In this document: positions 7,673-14,833 of the stretch, piece by piece
How the letters are laid out: each line of letters starts with the position of its first letter
Numbering within the stretch: position 1 is the stretch's first letter
Notes under the pieces: generated by a model
The model's input: the letters and a program-made list of their open reading frames with translations, nothing else
Database searches by the model: none
Told to the model about the DNA's origin: nothing
NCBI GenBank assembly: GCA_041913505.1
Contig: JAYSFC010000006.1
Coordinates: 1 to 55,075, forward strand
Length of the DNA: 55,075 bases
From: JAYSFC01 sp041913505
GTDB taxonomy: Bacteria > Pseudomonadota > Gammaproteobacteria > Burkholderiales > Burkholderiaceae_C
Direction: 5' to 3'
Made by a program: the position numbers and the translations under genes

Positions 7673-8893
7673 ACCCGCCCCCAGGGGCAGGTTGAGCACG
7701 AAGCAGGCACCCGGGGCGCCGTCGGGCCGGTCCTCGCAATGCACGCGGCCGCCGTGGCGCTGCGCGATGGAGCGCACGAGCGCCAGGCCCAGGCCCACGC
7801 CGCCTTCGCGCTCGCTCGCGCCGGGCAGGCGGTAGAAGGGCTCAAAGATGCGCTCGCGCTGCGAGGCGGGCACGCCGGGGCCGTGGTCGCACACGCGCAG
7901 CAGGGCACGGCTGCCCTCGCGCCGCAACTGCAGCTCAATCTCGCCCTGGCCGTAGCGGCGCGCGTTCTCGAGCAGGTTGCGCAGCGCGCGGCGCAGCAGC
8001 CGGGACACGCCGCGCACCTCCACATTGCCCGCGTGGGGTGCGATGTCGAGGTCGGCCCCCACGCGTGCGCATTCCTCGGCGGCCAGGCCCACGAGATCGA
8101 CGGCCTCGTCGGTGCCCACGTCGACCTCGCGCGCGTCAAGGCGGCTGGCGAGCAGGATTTCGTCGATGAGCTGGTCGAGCTCGGCGATGTTGCGCTCGAT
8201 TTCCCGGCGGAACGCGGGCGAGGGCGCGGAGCCCGTGCCCATGAGCTCCAGCCCCATGCGGATGCGCGTGAGCGGCGAGCGCAGCTCGTGCGATGCATTG
8301 GCCAGCAGCGACTTGTGCGACGTGATCAGCGCCTCGATGCGCGCGGCGGCGGCATTGAACTGGCGCGAGAGGTCGGCCACCTCGTCGTGGCCACCCTCGG
8401 GCACGCGCACCGAAAGGTCGCCTTCGCCGAAGCGCTGCACGCTGCGCTGCAGGGTTTCGAGCCGCTGCAGCAGGCGCCGGATGATGGGGAACACCCCCAC
8501 GGCCACGGCCAGCCCCACGAGGCCCAGCAGCCACAGAAAGCCGAACGGGGGGCGCAGCCAGAAGGCGGCCTCGCCCCGCCCTGGGCCCGGGCCGCGGTTG
8601 GGGCGCGGCGCCAGCTGCAGCTGGTAGGTGCTGCCGTCCAGCGCCTCGATGCGGAAGTCGATGCCCTCGCTCGGCGGGCCGGGCAGGCGCGTGGCCCGGC
8701 CCGCGATCAGCGGGCGGCCCGTGCCGTCGCGCAGCACGATCTCGCGGGCTGGCAGCGCCAGGGGCTGGTTGTTCTGCTCTGCCGCGATGCGCCAGGCCCA
8801 GCCCACGAGCAGCGTGAGCACGGCCACGCCGCCCACCACGGCCAGCCAGATGCGCAGGTACAGGCGCTGGGCGAAGGCGCGAAACAGCGGCAT
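7667..8893 (-). CDS. Two-component sensor histidine kinase (HAMP type)
   Basis: A 408-residue inner-membrane sensor kinase. Two membrane segments (about residues 12-34 and 117-138) enclose a short periplasmic domain. A HAMP linker follows, then the phosphoacceptor H202 in SHELRSPLTRIR, the N box near N306-N310, a G1 box DHGPG (336-340) and a G2 box GVGLGL (365-370). The ATG at 8893 lies 2 nt beyond the stop of the response regulator gene, so the two are one operon. The periplasmic part is small and proline/glycine-rich, and its signal is not recognisable. It resembles the RstB/CpxA group in layout. Confidence 0.93.
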   Translation of the reverse strand: MPLFRAFAQRLYLRIWLAVVGGVAVLTLLVGWAWRIAAEQNNQPLALPAREIVLRDGTGRPLIAGRATRLPGPPSEGIDFRIEALDGSTYQLQLAPRPNRGPGPGRGEAAFWLRPPFGFLWLLGLVGLAVAVGVFPIIRRLLQRLETLQRSVQRFGEGDLSVRVPEGGHDEVADLSRQFNAAAARIEALITSHKSLLANASHELRSPLTRIRMGLELMGTGSAPSPAFRREIERNIAELDQLIDEILLASRLDAREVDVGTDEAVDLVGLAAEECARVGADLDIAPHAGNVEVRGVSRLLRRALRNLLENARRYGQGEIELQLRREGSRALLRVCDHGPGVPASQRERIFEPFYRLPGASEREGGVGLGLALVRSIAQRHGGRVHCEDRPDGAPGACFVLNLPLGAGS

Positions 8894-8895
8894 GT

Positions 8896-9615
8896 TCAAT
8901 CTTGCTGCTTGGCGAACACGTAGCCCACGCCGCGCACCGTGAGGATGCGCTTGGGCATCTTGGGATCGACCTCGATGGCGGCGCGGATGCGGCCCATGTG
9001 CACGTCGATCGAGCGGTCGAAGGCCTCGAGTTCGCGCCCGCGCACGGCTTCCATGATCTGGTCGCGCGTGAGCACGCGGCCTGCGCGCTCGGCCAGGGCC
9101 ACGAGCAGATCGAACTGGTAGGAGGTCAGGTCGGCGTGCTGGCCGGCCACCGTGACGGTGCGCGCATCGCGGTCGATCTCGAGCGTGCCGAAGCGCAGCG
9201 TCTGCGCCGAGGCGAGTACCACGCCATCGCCGCGCCGGCGCAGGATGGCGCGGATGCGCGCGAGCAGCTCGCGGGGCTCGAAGGGCTTGGGCAGGTAGTC
9301 GTCGGCGCCGAGCTCCAGGCCGATGATGCGGTCCATGGGGTCGCCCTTGGCCGTGAGCATGAGCACGGGCACCTGCGCGGCGCTGCCCGGCAGCGCGCGG
9401 ATGCGGCGGCAGACCTCGAGGCCGTCCATGTCGGGCAGCATGAGGTCGAGGATCACGAGGTCGGGCGCCGGCGCGTCGCCGCCGTGCAGCTGGGCCAGGC
9501 CGCTGTGGCCGTCGGCCTTGTGAGTGACCTGCAGGCCGTTCTGGCCGAGGTACTCGCCCACCATCTGCGCGAGGCGGGCGTCATCTTCGATCATCAGCAA
9601 CTGGTGGGTGCTCAT
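8896..9615 (-). CDS. OmpR-family response regulator
   Basis: A 239-residue DNA-binding response regulator. The receiver domain has the acidic pair in IEDD (residues 10-12), phosphoacceptor D57 in VILDLML, T88 and K110. The C-terminal OmpR-type winged helix contains LTSYQFDLLVALAERAGRVLTRDQIMEAV and ends RILTVRGVGYVF. It is the first gene of a two-gene operon with the histidine kinase. A tandem GTAAA motif 76 bp upstream may be its own binding site. The regulon cannot be inferred; the family includes RstA, CpxR and CusR-like proteins. Confidence 0.94.
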   Translation of the reverse strand: MSTHQLLMIEDDARLAQMVGEYLGQNGLQVTHKADGHSGLAQLHGGDAPAPDLVILDLMLPDMDGLEVCRRIRALPGSAAQVPVLMLTAKGDPMDRIIGLELGADDYLPKPFEPRELLARIRAILRRRGDGVVLASAQTLRFGTLEIDRDARTVTVAGQHADLTSYQFDLLVALAERAGRVLTRDQIMEAVRGRELEAFDRSIDVHMGRIRAAIEVDPKMPKRILTVRGVGYVFAKQQD

Positions 9616-9690
9616 GGCGGCAGTGTAGTGGGAGGCCAGAGTCATGGCCGCCATGGTCGTGCGCGGGCATCGCGCCGAGTTGTCCCGGCC

Positions 9691-9705
9691 GTAAAGTTAA
9701 GTAAA
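9691..9705 (-). promoter_or_regulatory. Tandem GTAAA site upstream of response regulator
   Basis: GTAAA-5 nt-GTAAA on the + strand (TTTAC repeats with 10-bp spacing read towards the regulator gene). OmpR-type regulators commonly bind direct repeats with a spacing of about one helical turn near their own promoters. It lies 76 bp upstream of the regulator start and just beyond the end of ampG. Confidence 0.4.
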
Positions 9706-9713
9706 CCGTGTGC

Positions 9714-11078
9714 CTAGGTGCCAGGGCGCGCATGCACCCGTGATGCGAGCCACACCAGCGCCAGCACGGGCACGCCCAGCAGCGACGTGCCCACGAAGAA
9801 GTCGATGTAGCCGTGCACGTCCACGAAGCGGCCCGAAAAGCCCGCGAGCCACTTCGGCATCAGCAGCATCATCGAGCTGAACAGCGCGTACTGCGTGGCC
9901 GAGTACTGCACGTTGGTGAGGCTCGACAGGTAGGCGATGAAGGCTGCCGAGGCGATGCCGCCCGCCAGGTTGTCGGCCGACACGACGAAGACCAGGCCCG
10001 TCAGGTCGTGCCCGCGCGTGGCGAGCCAGGCGAACAGCAGGTTGCTCGCGGCCGACAGCATGGCGCCGAGCATGAGCACGCGCATCACGCCCCAGCGCAT
10101 GGACATCGCGCCGCCCACGAAGGCGCCCGCCAGCGTCATGACCACGCCGTAGATCTTGGTCACGGCCGCCACCTCGTCCTTGGTGAAGCCCATGTCCACG
10201 TAGAAGGGGTTGGCCATGATGCCCATGACCACGTCGCTGATGCGGTACACGGCGATCAGGCCCAGCACCAGCAGCGCCTGCCAGCGGTAGCGCGCGACGA
10301 AGTCGGCGAACGGCTCGACGAGCGCGCCGCGCAGCCACTCCAGCGCATTGCGCGCCGGTGCGAGCGCGCGCGGCGTGGGCTCGGGCGAGAGCAGCACCGT
10401 GAGCACGCCCACGGCCATCGACGCGGCCATGGCCAGGTAGGCCGTGTGCCAGGCGCCGGGCTGATAGCCGGTCAGGCCCGCTGTCTCGGAACGCGCGGCC
10501 AGCCACAGCACGCCCGCGCCGGCCCAGATCATGGCCAGGCGGTAGCCCGTCTGGTAGGTGGCCGCCAGCGCCGCCTGGCGGTCGGCGTCGGCCGACTCGA
10601 TGCGGAACGCATCGAGCGCGATGTCCTGCGTGGCCGAGCCGAAGGCCACGGCCAGCGCGCACCACACCACGGGTTCGAGCGCCTGGCGCGGATCGTTGAA
10701 GGCCATGCCCGCAAGGCCCGCCATCACCAGGCACTGCGCGAGCAGCAGCCAGCTGCGCCGCCGTCCCAGCCAGCGCGTGAGCAGCGGCAGCGGCATGCGG
10801 TCCACCAGCGGCGACCAGACCCATTTGAAGGCGTAGGCCAGGCCTACCCAGGAGAGGTAGCCGATGGTCGTGCGGTCGATGCCCGCCTCGCGCAGCCAGA
10901 ACGACAGCGTGCCCAGCACCAGCAGCAGCGGCAGCCCGGCCGAGAAACCCAGCGCGAGCATGCGCAGGCTCGCGGGCTCCAGGTACACGCGCCAGGTGGC
11001 GGCCCAACTGCGGCGCGGCGCGCGGGTGGCGGGTTCGGGAGGGGCAGCGGTCGCGGTGGTGGTGGGGCTGTCGGACAT
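9714..11078 (-). CDS. ampG: AmpG-type muropeptide permease (MFS)
   Basis: A 454-residue inner-membrane MFS protein matching AmpG, which imports GlcNAc-anhydroMurNAc peptides from the periplasm for peptidoglycan recycling. Family-typical segments are LGFSAGLPLLLVLGTLSFWLREAGID near the N-terminus, GLAYAFKWVWSPLVDRMPLP, GSATQDIALDAFRIE, and SADNLAGGIASAAFIAYLSSLTN in the second half. The N-terminal 30 residues are low-complexity (Thr/Ala/Pro). The ATG at 11078 is the first good start. It appears to be transcribed alone. Confidence 0.9.
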   Translation of the reverse strand: MSDSPTTTATAAPPEPATRAPRRSWAATWRVYLEPASLRMLALGFSAGLPLLLVLGTLSFWLREAGIDRTTIGYLSWVGLAYAFKWVWSPLVDRMPLPLLTRWLGRRRSWLLLAQCLVMAGLAGMAFNDPRQALEPVVWCALAVAFGSATQDIALDAFRIESADADRQAALAATYQTGYRLAMIWAGAGVLWLAARSETAGLTGYQPGAWHTAYLAMAASMAVGVLTVLLSPEPTPRALAPARNALEWLRGALVEPFADFVARYRWQALLVLGLIAVYRISDVVMGIMANPFYVDMGFTKDEVAAVTKIYGVVMTLAGAFVGGAMSMRWGVMRVLMLGAMLSAASNLLFAWLATRGHDLTGLVFVVSADNLAGGIASAAFIAYLSSLTNVQYSATQYALFSSMMLLMPKWLAGFSGRFVDVHGYIDFFVGTSLLGVPVLALVWLASRVHARPGT

Positions 11079-11152
11079 GGCGGCAAGGCGGGGGACCGGG
11101 CCATTATCCCGCCGCATGCGCCAGCGGGCGCCGCACGCCCTACCATTGCGCC

Positions 11153-11845
11153 ATGGTCCTGCGCGATGCCTCCCCGCCCTTCGAGCCGAGCTGCTCCGTG
11201 CGCCGCTACAGCGGCGAGCACAGCGCGCATGCGCACGACCATGCGCAGATCCTCTATGCGCTGCAGGGCCGCATGGAGCTTGAGGTTGCCGGCCGCGCGG
11301 CGTTCGTCGACACGGCCTGCGGCATCGTCATTCCCGCAGGGGCGCGGCACGGCTTCCTGGCGGCGCCTGCGTCGCGCATGTTCGTGATCGACGCGCCGGA
11401 CCAGCAGGGCCTGGCGCGCGTGCGCCGCTTCGCCGTGCCGCCGCAGTGGCGCGGCGCCCCCGAGGCGCTCGCGGATGCCGCCGTGCGCGTGGCCGAGGTG
11501 CTGCAGGCGCCCGGCGTGCTTGCGCGCCGTGGCATTCACCTGGAGCGGCTCGCGCAGGCGGTGCAGGGCGCGCTGCACGAGGACTGGCCCACGGCCCGGC
11601 TCGCCGCGCTGTGCCACCTCAGCGCCCCGCGCTTCCATGCGCGGCTGCTCGAACTCACGGGCTGCACGCCCCAGGCCTGGCTGCGCGGCCTGCGCCTGGA
11701 CCGCGCCGAGGCACTGCTCGCGCGCGGCCTGCCGCTCGACACCGTGGCGCTGCAGTGCGGCTACGCGAGCGCCAGCGCCCTGGCCTATGCGCTCAAGCGC
11801 GAGCGCGGCGTGGGCGCACGGGCATTGAGGGCGACCCCCCCCTGA
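11153..11845 (+). CDS. AraC-family transcriptional regulator with cupin domain
   Basis: A 230-residue regulator. The N-terminal cupin-like domain (SGEHSAHAHDHAQILYALQGRMELEVAG, then GIVIPAGARHGF) probably senses a ligand or metal through its histidines. The C-terminal AraC helix-turn-helix pair spans about residues 140-225 (TARLAALCHLSAPRFHARLLELTG and DTVALQCGYASASALAYALKRERG). The last few codons and the stop run into a GC-rich dispersed repeat, so the natural C-terminus may have been altered. A likely target is the EamA exporter gene downstream, about 270 bp away. Confidence 0.88.
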   Translation: MVLRDASPPFEPSCSVRRYSGEHSAHAHDHAQILYALQGRMELEVAGRAAFVDTACGIVIPAGARHGFLAAPASRMFVIDAPDQQGLARVRRFAVPPQWRGAPEALADAAVRVAEVLQAPGVLARRGIHLERLAQAVQGALHEDWPTARLAALCHLSAPRFHARLLELTGCTPQAWLRGLRLDRAEALLARGLPLDTVALQCGYASASALAYALKRERGVGARALRATPP

Positions 11846-11935
11846 GCGGCTTCGCCGCTTCCCCCGCTCTCGCGCGGCGCGCGGGCAGGGGGACGCAGCC
11901 CTCGCTGCGGGGCGGCCCTTGGCTTGCTGCACGCG
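11835..11935. repeat. GC-rich dispersed intergenic repeat
   Basis: GC-rich segment with internal hairpins (AGCGGC-TTC-GCCGCT at 11845-11859 and a long GC-rich arm around 11870-11890), beginning with a C run and overlapping the stop of the AraC gene. I recognise the pattern as a common Comamonadaceae intergenic repeat; this is recall, not a search. Confidence 0.5.
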
Positions 11936-11989
11936 CTTGGGGTGCGCCAGTCTCATGGGTGGTGCGCTGTGCAGCAGTTAGCTGGTTAC

Positions 11990-12050
11990 TCCTTAAAAGA
12001 TAGCTGTTTGCGCTTTCTGGATGAGCGCTACAGGCCGATTTCATTCAAAT
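11990..12050. repeat. Dispersed TAGCT-type intergenic repeat, copy 1
   Basis: A less GC-rich block, CTCCTTAAAAGATAGCTG followed by TTTGCG, TTCTGGATGAGCGC and TACAGGC. It aligns with a block at 13979-14036 (CTCCTAAATTTGTAGCT, CG, TGCTGGGCAAGCGC, AAGGC). It occupies most of the DNA just before the EamA gene, where a promoter might be expected. Related elements are familiar from Acidovorax/Comamonas intergenic regions. Confidence 0.5.
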
Positions 12051-12115
12051 GGCGGAAGGAACACTTCGCGCGTTGCTCGACATTTGGCCCCCGCGGCGGG
12101 GCGCACCATGGCGCC

Positions 12116-13051
12116 ATGACATCTGCATCGCATTCGGGCCGCGGCGTGGCCCTGGTGGCCCTGGCGTCCATTCTGTGGGGCACCACCGGCACGGCCCAGA
12201 GCCTGGGGGCCGGCGCCTTGTCGCCGTTCTGGGTTGGGGCCGCCCAACTGGTGGTGGCCAGCGTCTTCTTTGCCGTGGTGCAGGCCGCGGTGGGCGGGCG
12301 CGCCGCCGCGCAGCCTTCCGCAGCGCCCGGCCGGCCGGTGCCGCTCGCACTGTGGATGCTGGCGTCGGCGGGCGTGGCGGGCTACAGCATCACGTTCTAT
12401 GCCGGGGTGCGCCTGGCGGGCGTGGGGGTGGGCACGGCCGTGGCCATCGGCAGCAGCCCCATCTGGGCGGGGCTCATCCAGGCGCTGCTGCTGCGCTCGC
12501 CGCCGTCCGCGCTGTGGTGGCTGGGCACGGCCGTCAGCGTGGCCGGGGGTGTGGCGATGGTGCTGAGCAAGGGCGCGGCGGTGGCGCTGTCCTGGGCGGG
12601 GCTGGGGCTGTGCCTGTGGGCCGGGCTGTGGTATGCCAGCTATGCGCTGGTGAACAAGCGCCTGGTGGCCGCCCATGCGCCCGGGCGGGTGAACCAGCGC
12701 GTGTTCACGGGCGCGGCACTGCTGGCGTGCCCCGTGGCGTGGGTGCTGGCGGGCGCGCCCACGCCGAGCGCATCGGCGCTGGCCGTGGTGGTGTATCTGG
12801 GCACCGTGGTCTCGGGGCTGGCCTATGTGGCGTTTTCCAACGGCTTGCGCAGCATTTCGGGCGCCACGGGGGTGACCCTGACGCTGATTGAGCCTGTGGC
12901 GGCTTTCGTGCTGGCGGTGCTCATCGTGGGCGAGCGCCAGCCGCTGTCTGCGTGGGGCGGCCTGGGCCTGGTGATGCTGGGGCTGATGGCGGTGATCCGG
13001 GCGGAGCTGCGGCCCGTGGCCTTCCGGCGGCCAGGGGCGGCACAGGCATAG
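12116..13051 (+). CDS. EamA-family (DMT) transporter
   Basis: A 311-residue inner-membrane protein with about ten hydrophobic segments and two EamA repeats, the drug/metabolite transporter layout. The first repeat starts VALVALASILWGTTGTAQSLG; the second includes GLGLCLWAGLWYASYALVNKRL and ends SGATGVTLTLIEPVAAFVLAVLIVGERQ, a typical EamA closing motif. The ATG at 12116 is chosen; the frame is open upstream through the dispersed repeat, which is unlikely to be translated. Such proteins usually export metabolites or amino acids; the substrate is unknown. Confidence 0.88.
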   Translation: MTSASHSGRGVALVALASILWGTTGTAQSLGAGALSPFWVGAAQLVVASVFFAVVQAAVGGRAAAQPSAAPGRPVPLALWMLASAGVAGYSITFYAGVRLAGVGVGTAVAIGSSPIWAGLIQALLLRSPPSALWWLGTAVSVAGGVAMVLSKGAAVALSWAGLGLCLWAGLWYASYALVNKRLVAAHAPGRVNQRVFTGAALLACPVAWVLAGAPTPSASALAVVVYLGTVVSGLAYVAFSNGLRSISGATGVTLTLIEPVAAFVLAVLIVGERQPLSAWGGLGLVMLGLMAVIRAELRPVAFRRPGAAQA

Positions 13052-13110
13052 CAGACAGCGCGCCGGTGCGCAGGCTGTGAAAATGCGCTTTTGCCCCCAC
13101 ATAGCCTGCC

Positions 13111-13974
13111 ATGCATGACCTTGCACTGACCTCCCACACCGGCTGCGCCCTGTGCGCGGCCAAGGCGTCGCCCTGGAACGCGCGGCGCGGCTTTCTGCTC
13201 GCAGCCGGGGCGGCCGTTGCGGGGCCCGCCCTTGCGCAGGTGGACGTGGGCAATGCCTCGGGCATGCGCAGGCTCGTGCCTGCCGAGACGCTCGAAAGCT
13301 CCGCCACCCAGCAGTACAGCCAGCTGCTGGCCCAGGCCCGCGCCAAGGGCGCGCTCGCGCCTGACGGCAACCCGCAGCTGCAGCGCCTGCGCGTGATCGC
13401 ACGGCGCCTCATCCCGTATGCCGCGCAGTGGAACGACCGCGCGCGCCAGTGGCGCTGGGAGGTCAACCTCATCGCTAGCCGCCAGATCAACGCCTTCTGC
13501 ATGCCCGGCGGCAAGATCGCGTTCTTCACGGGCATCCTCGAGCAGCTCAAGCTCACCGACGACGAGGTGGCCATGGTGATGGGCCACGAGATGGCGCATG
13601 CGCTGCGCGAGCACGCGCGCTCGCGCCTGGCCAAGAGCCAGGCCACGAGCATCGGCCTGTCGCTGGGCGCGCAGCTGCTGGGCCTGGGCGATCTGGGCAA
13701 CGCGGCGGCCAACCTGGGCACGCAGCTGCTCACGCTCAAGTTCAGCCGCACGGACGAGACCGAGGCCGACCTCGTGGGCCTGGAGCTTGCCGCGCGCGCG
13801 GGCTACAACCCCGAAGCCGCCGTGAGCCTGTGGCGCAAGATGGGCGAGGCCACGGGCGGGCAGGGCGGCATGGCCTTCCTGTCCACGCACCCCAGCGGGC
13901 CCGACCGCATCCGCGAGCTGGAGCAGAACGTGCCCAAGGTGCAGGGGCTGTACCAGGCGGCGCGCAAGGGGTGA
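13111..13974 (+). CDS. M48-family zinc metalloprotease, exported
   Basis: A 287-residue M48 peptidase. The zinc site is HEMAH (H159, E160, H163) with the third ligand probably E218 in DETEADLVG. The N-terminus carries a signal after an arginine pair (RRGFLLAAGAAVAGPALAQ, about residues 25-43), so it is exported, perhaps by the Tat route. It resembles the periplasmic M48 proteins related to LoiP/YcaL that handle outer-membrane protein quality control. It is preceded by a short gap from the EamA gene, and a repeat follows the stop. Confidence 0.9.
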   Translation: MHDLALTSHTGCALCAAKASPWNARRGFLLAAGAAVAGPALAQVDVGNASGMRRLVPAETLESSATQQYSQLLAQARAKGALAPDGNPQLQRLRVIARRLIPYAAQWNDRARQWRWEVNLIASRQINAFCMPGGKIAFFTGILEQLKLTDDEVAMVMGHEMAHALREHARSRLAKSQATSIGLSLGAQLLGLGDLGNAAANLGTQLLTLKFSRTDETEADLVGLELAARAGYNPEAAVSLWRKMGEATGGQGGMAFLSTHPSGPDRIRELEQNVPKVQGLYQAARKG

Positions 13975-13978
13975 ATCG

Positions 13979-14036
13979 CTCCTAAATTTGTAGCTATCTT
14001 CGGTTGCTGGGCAAGCGCCATGCTCACCTGAAGGCT
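13979..14036. repeat. Dispersed TAGCT-type intergenic repeat, copy 2
   Basis: Second copy of the element seen at 11990-12050, filling the space between the convergent M48 protease and GntR genes. The shared core is CTCCT, AAA, TAGCT, CG, GCTGG and AAGCGC. A shorter relative (ATTTGTAGCTATT) occurs at 32378-32405. Confidence 0.5.
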
Positions 14037-14040
14037 GTCT

Positions 14041-14808
14041 TCATGCCACCAGGGCCGGCGGGCTGCCTGGCAGGATGGCGCGGCCCTCGCGCAGCGCCTT
14101 GATGAGCAGGTCGGGCGTGGCGCGGATGTGGGCCTCCAGCGCCAGCGCCGCGCGGGCGTCCTGGCCCGCCATGGCCAGTTCGTAGATTTCGGTGTGCTCG
14201 GTATGCACGTCGCGCACGCTGCCGGGCAGGCCCATGGCGCAGAAGCGGTAGCGCTCGCTGTGGCGCGCGAGCAGGCGCAGCACGCGCAGCGTCCAGGGCG
14301 AGGGGTGGCCTGACAACAGGGCCTCGTGAAAGCGCACGTTCAGCAGCTCCCACTGGCGCCGCCGGTGGGGCGCGATGGGCTGCTCCTCCGCCGAGATGGC
14401 TGCATAGGCATCGGCCAGCGTTGCGCGCCACTGTGCGTCGCCGCCGCGGATCGACTGGCGCAGGGCGTCGATCTCGATGTGCACGCGCAGCGTCGTGATG
14501 TCCTCCAGCTCCTGCAGGGCAATGGGCGCCACGCGAAAGCCGCGCTGCCCTTCCACGGTCACGAGCGCATCGCTCACCAGCCGCGTGAGCGCCTCGCGCA
14601 GCGTGCCAGCGCCCACTTGGTACTGCGTGCGCAGGTGCTCGATGCGCAGCTTGCTGCCGGGCGTCAGGCGCCCTTCGACGATGTCGTCGCGCAGCGTGGC
14701 GTAGGTCTGCTCGATGAGCGTGCGCGAAGGGTCGCCGTGCACGCCGGCGCTGTCGGCCGCGGGGCCGCCCTGCAGCGCGATCAGGGGAAGGAAGGAGCGT
14801 TTGGCCAT
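14041..14808 (-). CDS. aphS: GntR-family repressor (FCD domain), AphS-like
   Basis: A 255-residue GntR regulator: winged helix about residues 27-95 (TLIEQTYATLRDDIVEGRLTPGSKL, then GAGTLREALTRLVSDALVTV), then an FCD effector domain with the metal-site-like pattern FHEALLSG and HTEHTEI. Its place directly behind the sigma-54 activator gene of a phenol cluster matches AphS of Comamonas testosteroni TA441, which keeps the phenol genes silent until it is mutated. The gene here is intact. The aphS name rests on synteny and family; repression of the neighbouring phenol promoter is inference. Confidence 0.85.
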   Translation of the reverse strand: MAKRSFLPLIALQGGPAADSAGVHGDPSRTLIEQTYATLRDDIVEGRLTPGSKLRIEHLRTQYQVGAGTLREALTRLVSDALVTVEGQRGFRVAPIALQELEDITTLRVHIEIDALRQSIRGGDAQWRATLADAYAAISAEEQPIAPHRRRQWELLNVRFHEALLSGHPSPWTLRVLRLLARHSERYRFCAMGLPGSVRDVHTEHTEIYELAMAGQDARAALALEAHIRATPDLLIKALREGRAILPGSPPALVA

Positions 14809-14833
14809 GGCGTTGGGAAAGTTAGGGGCGCGC

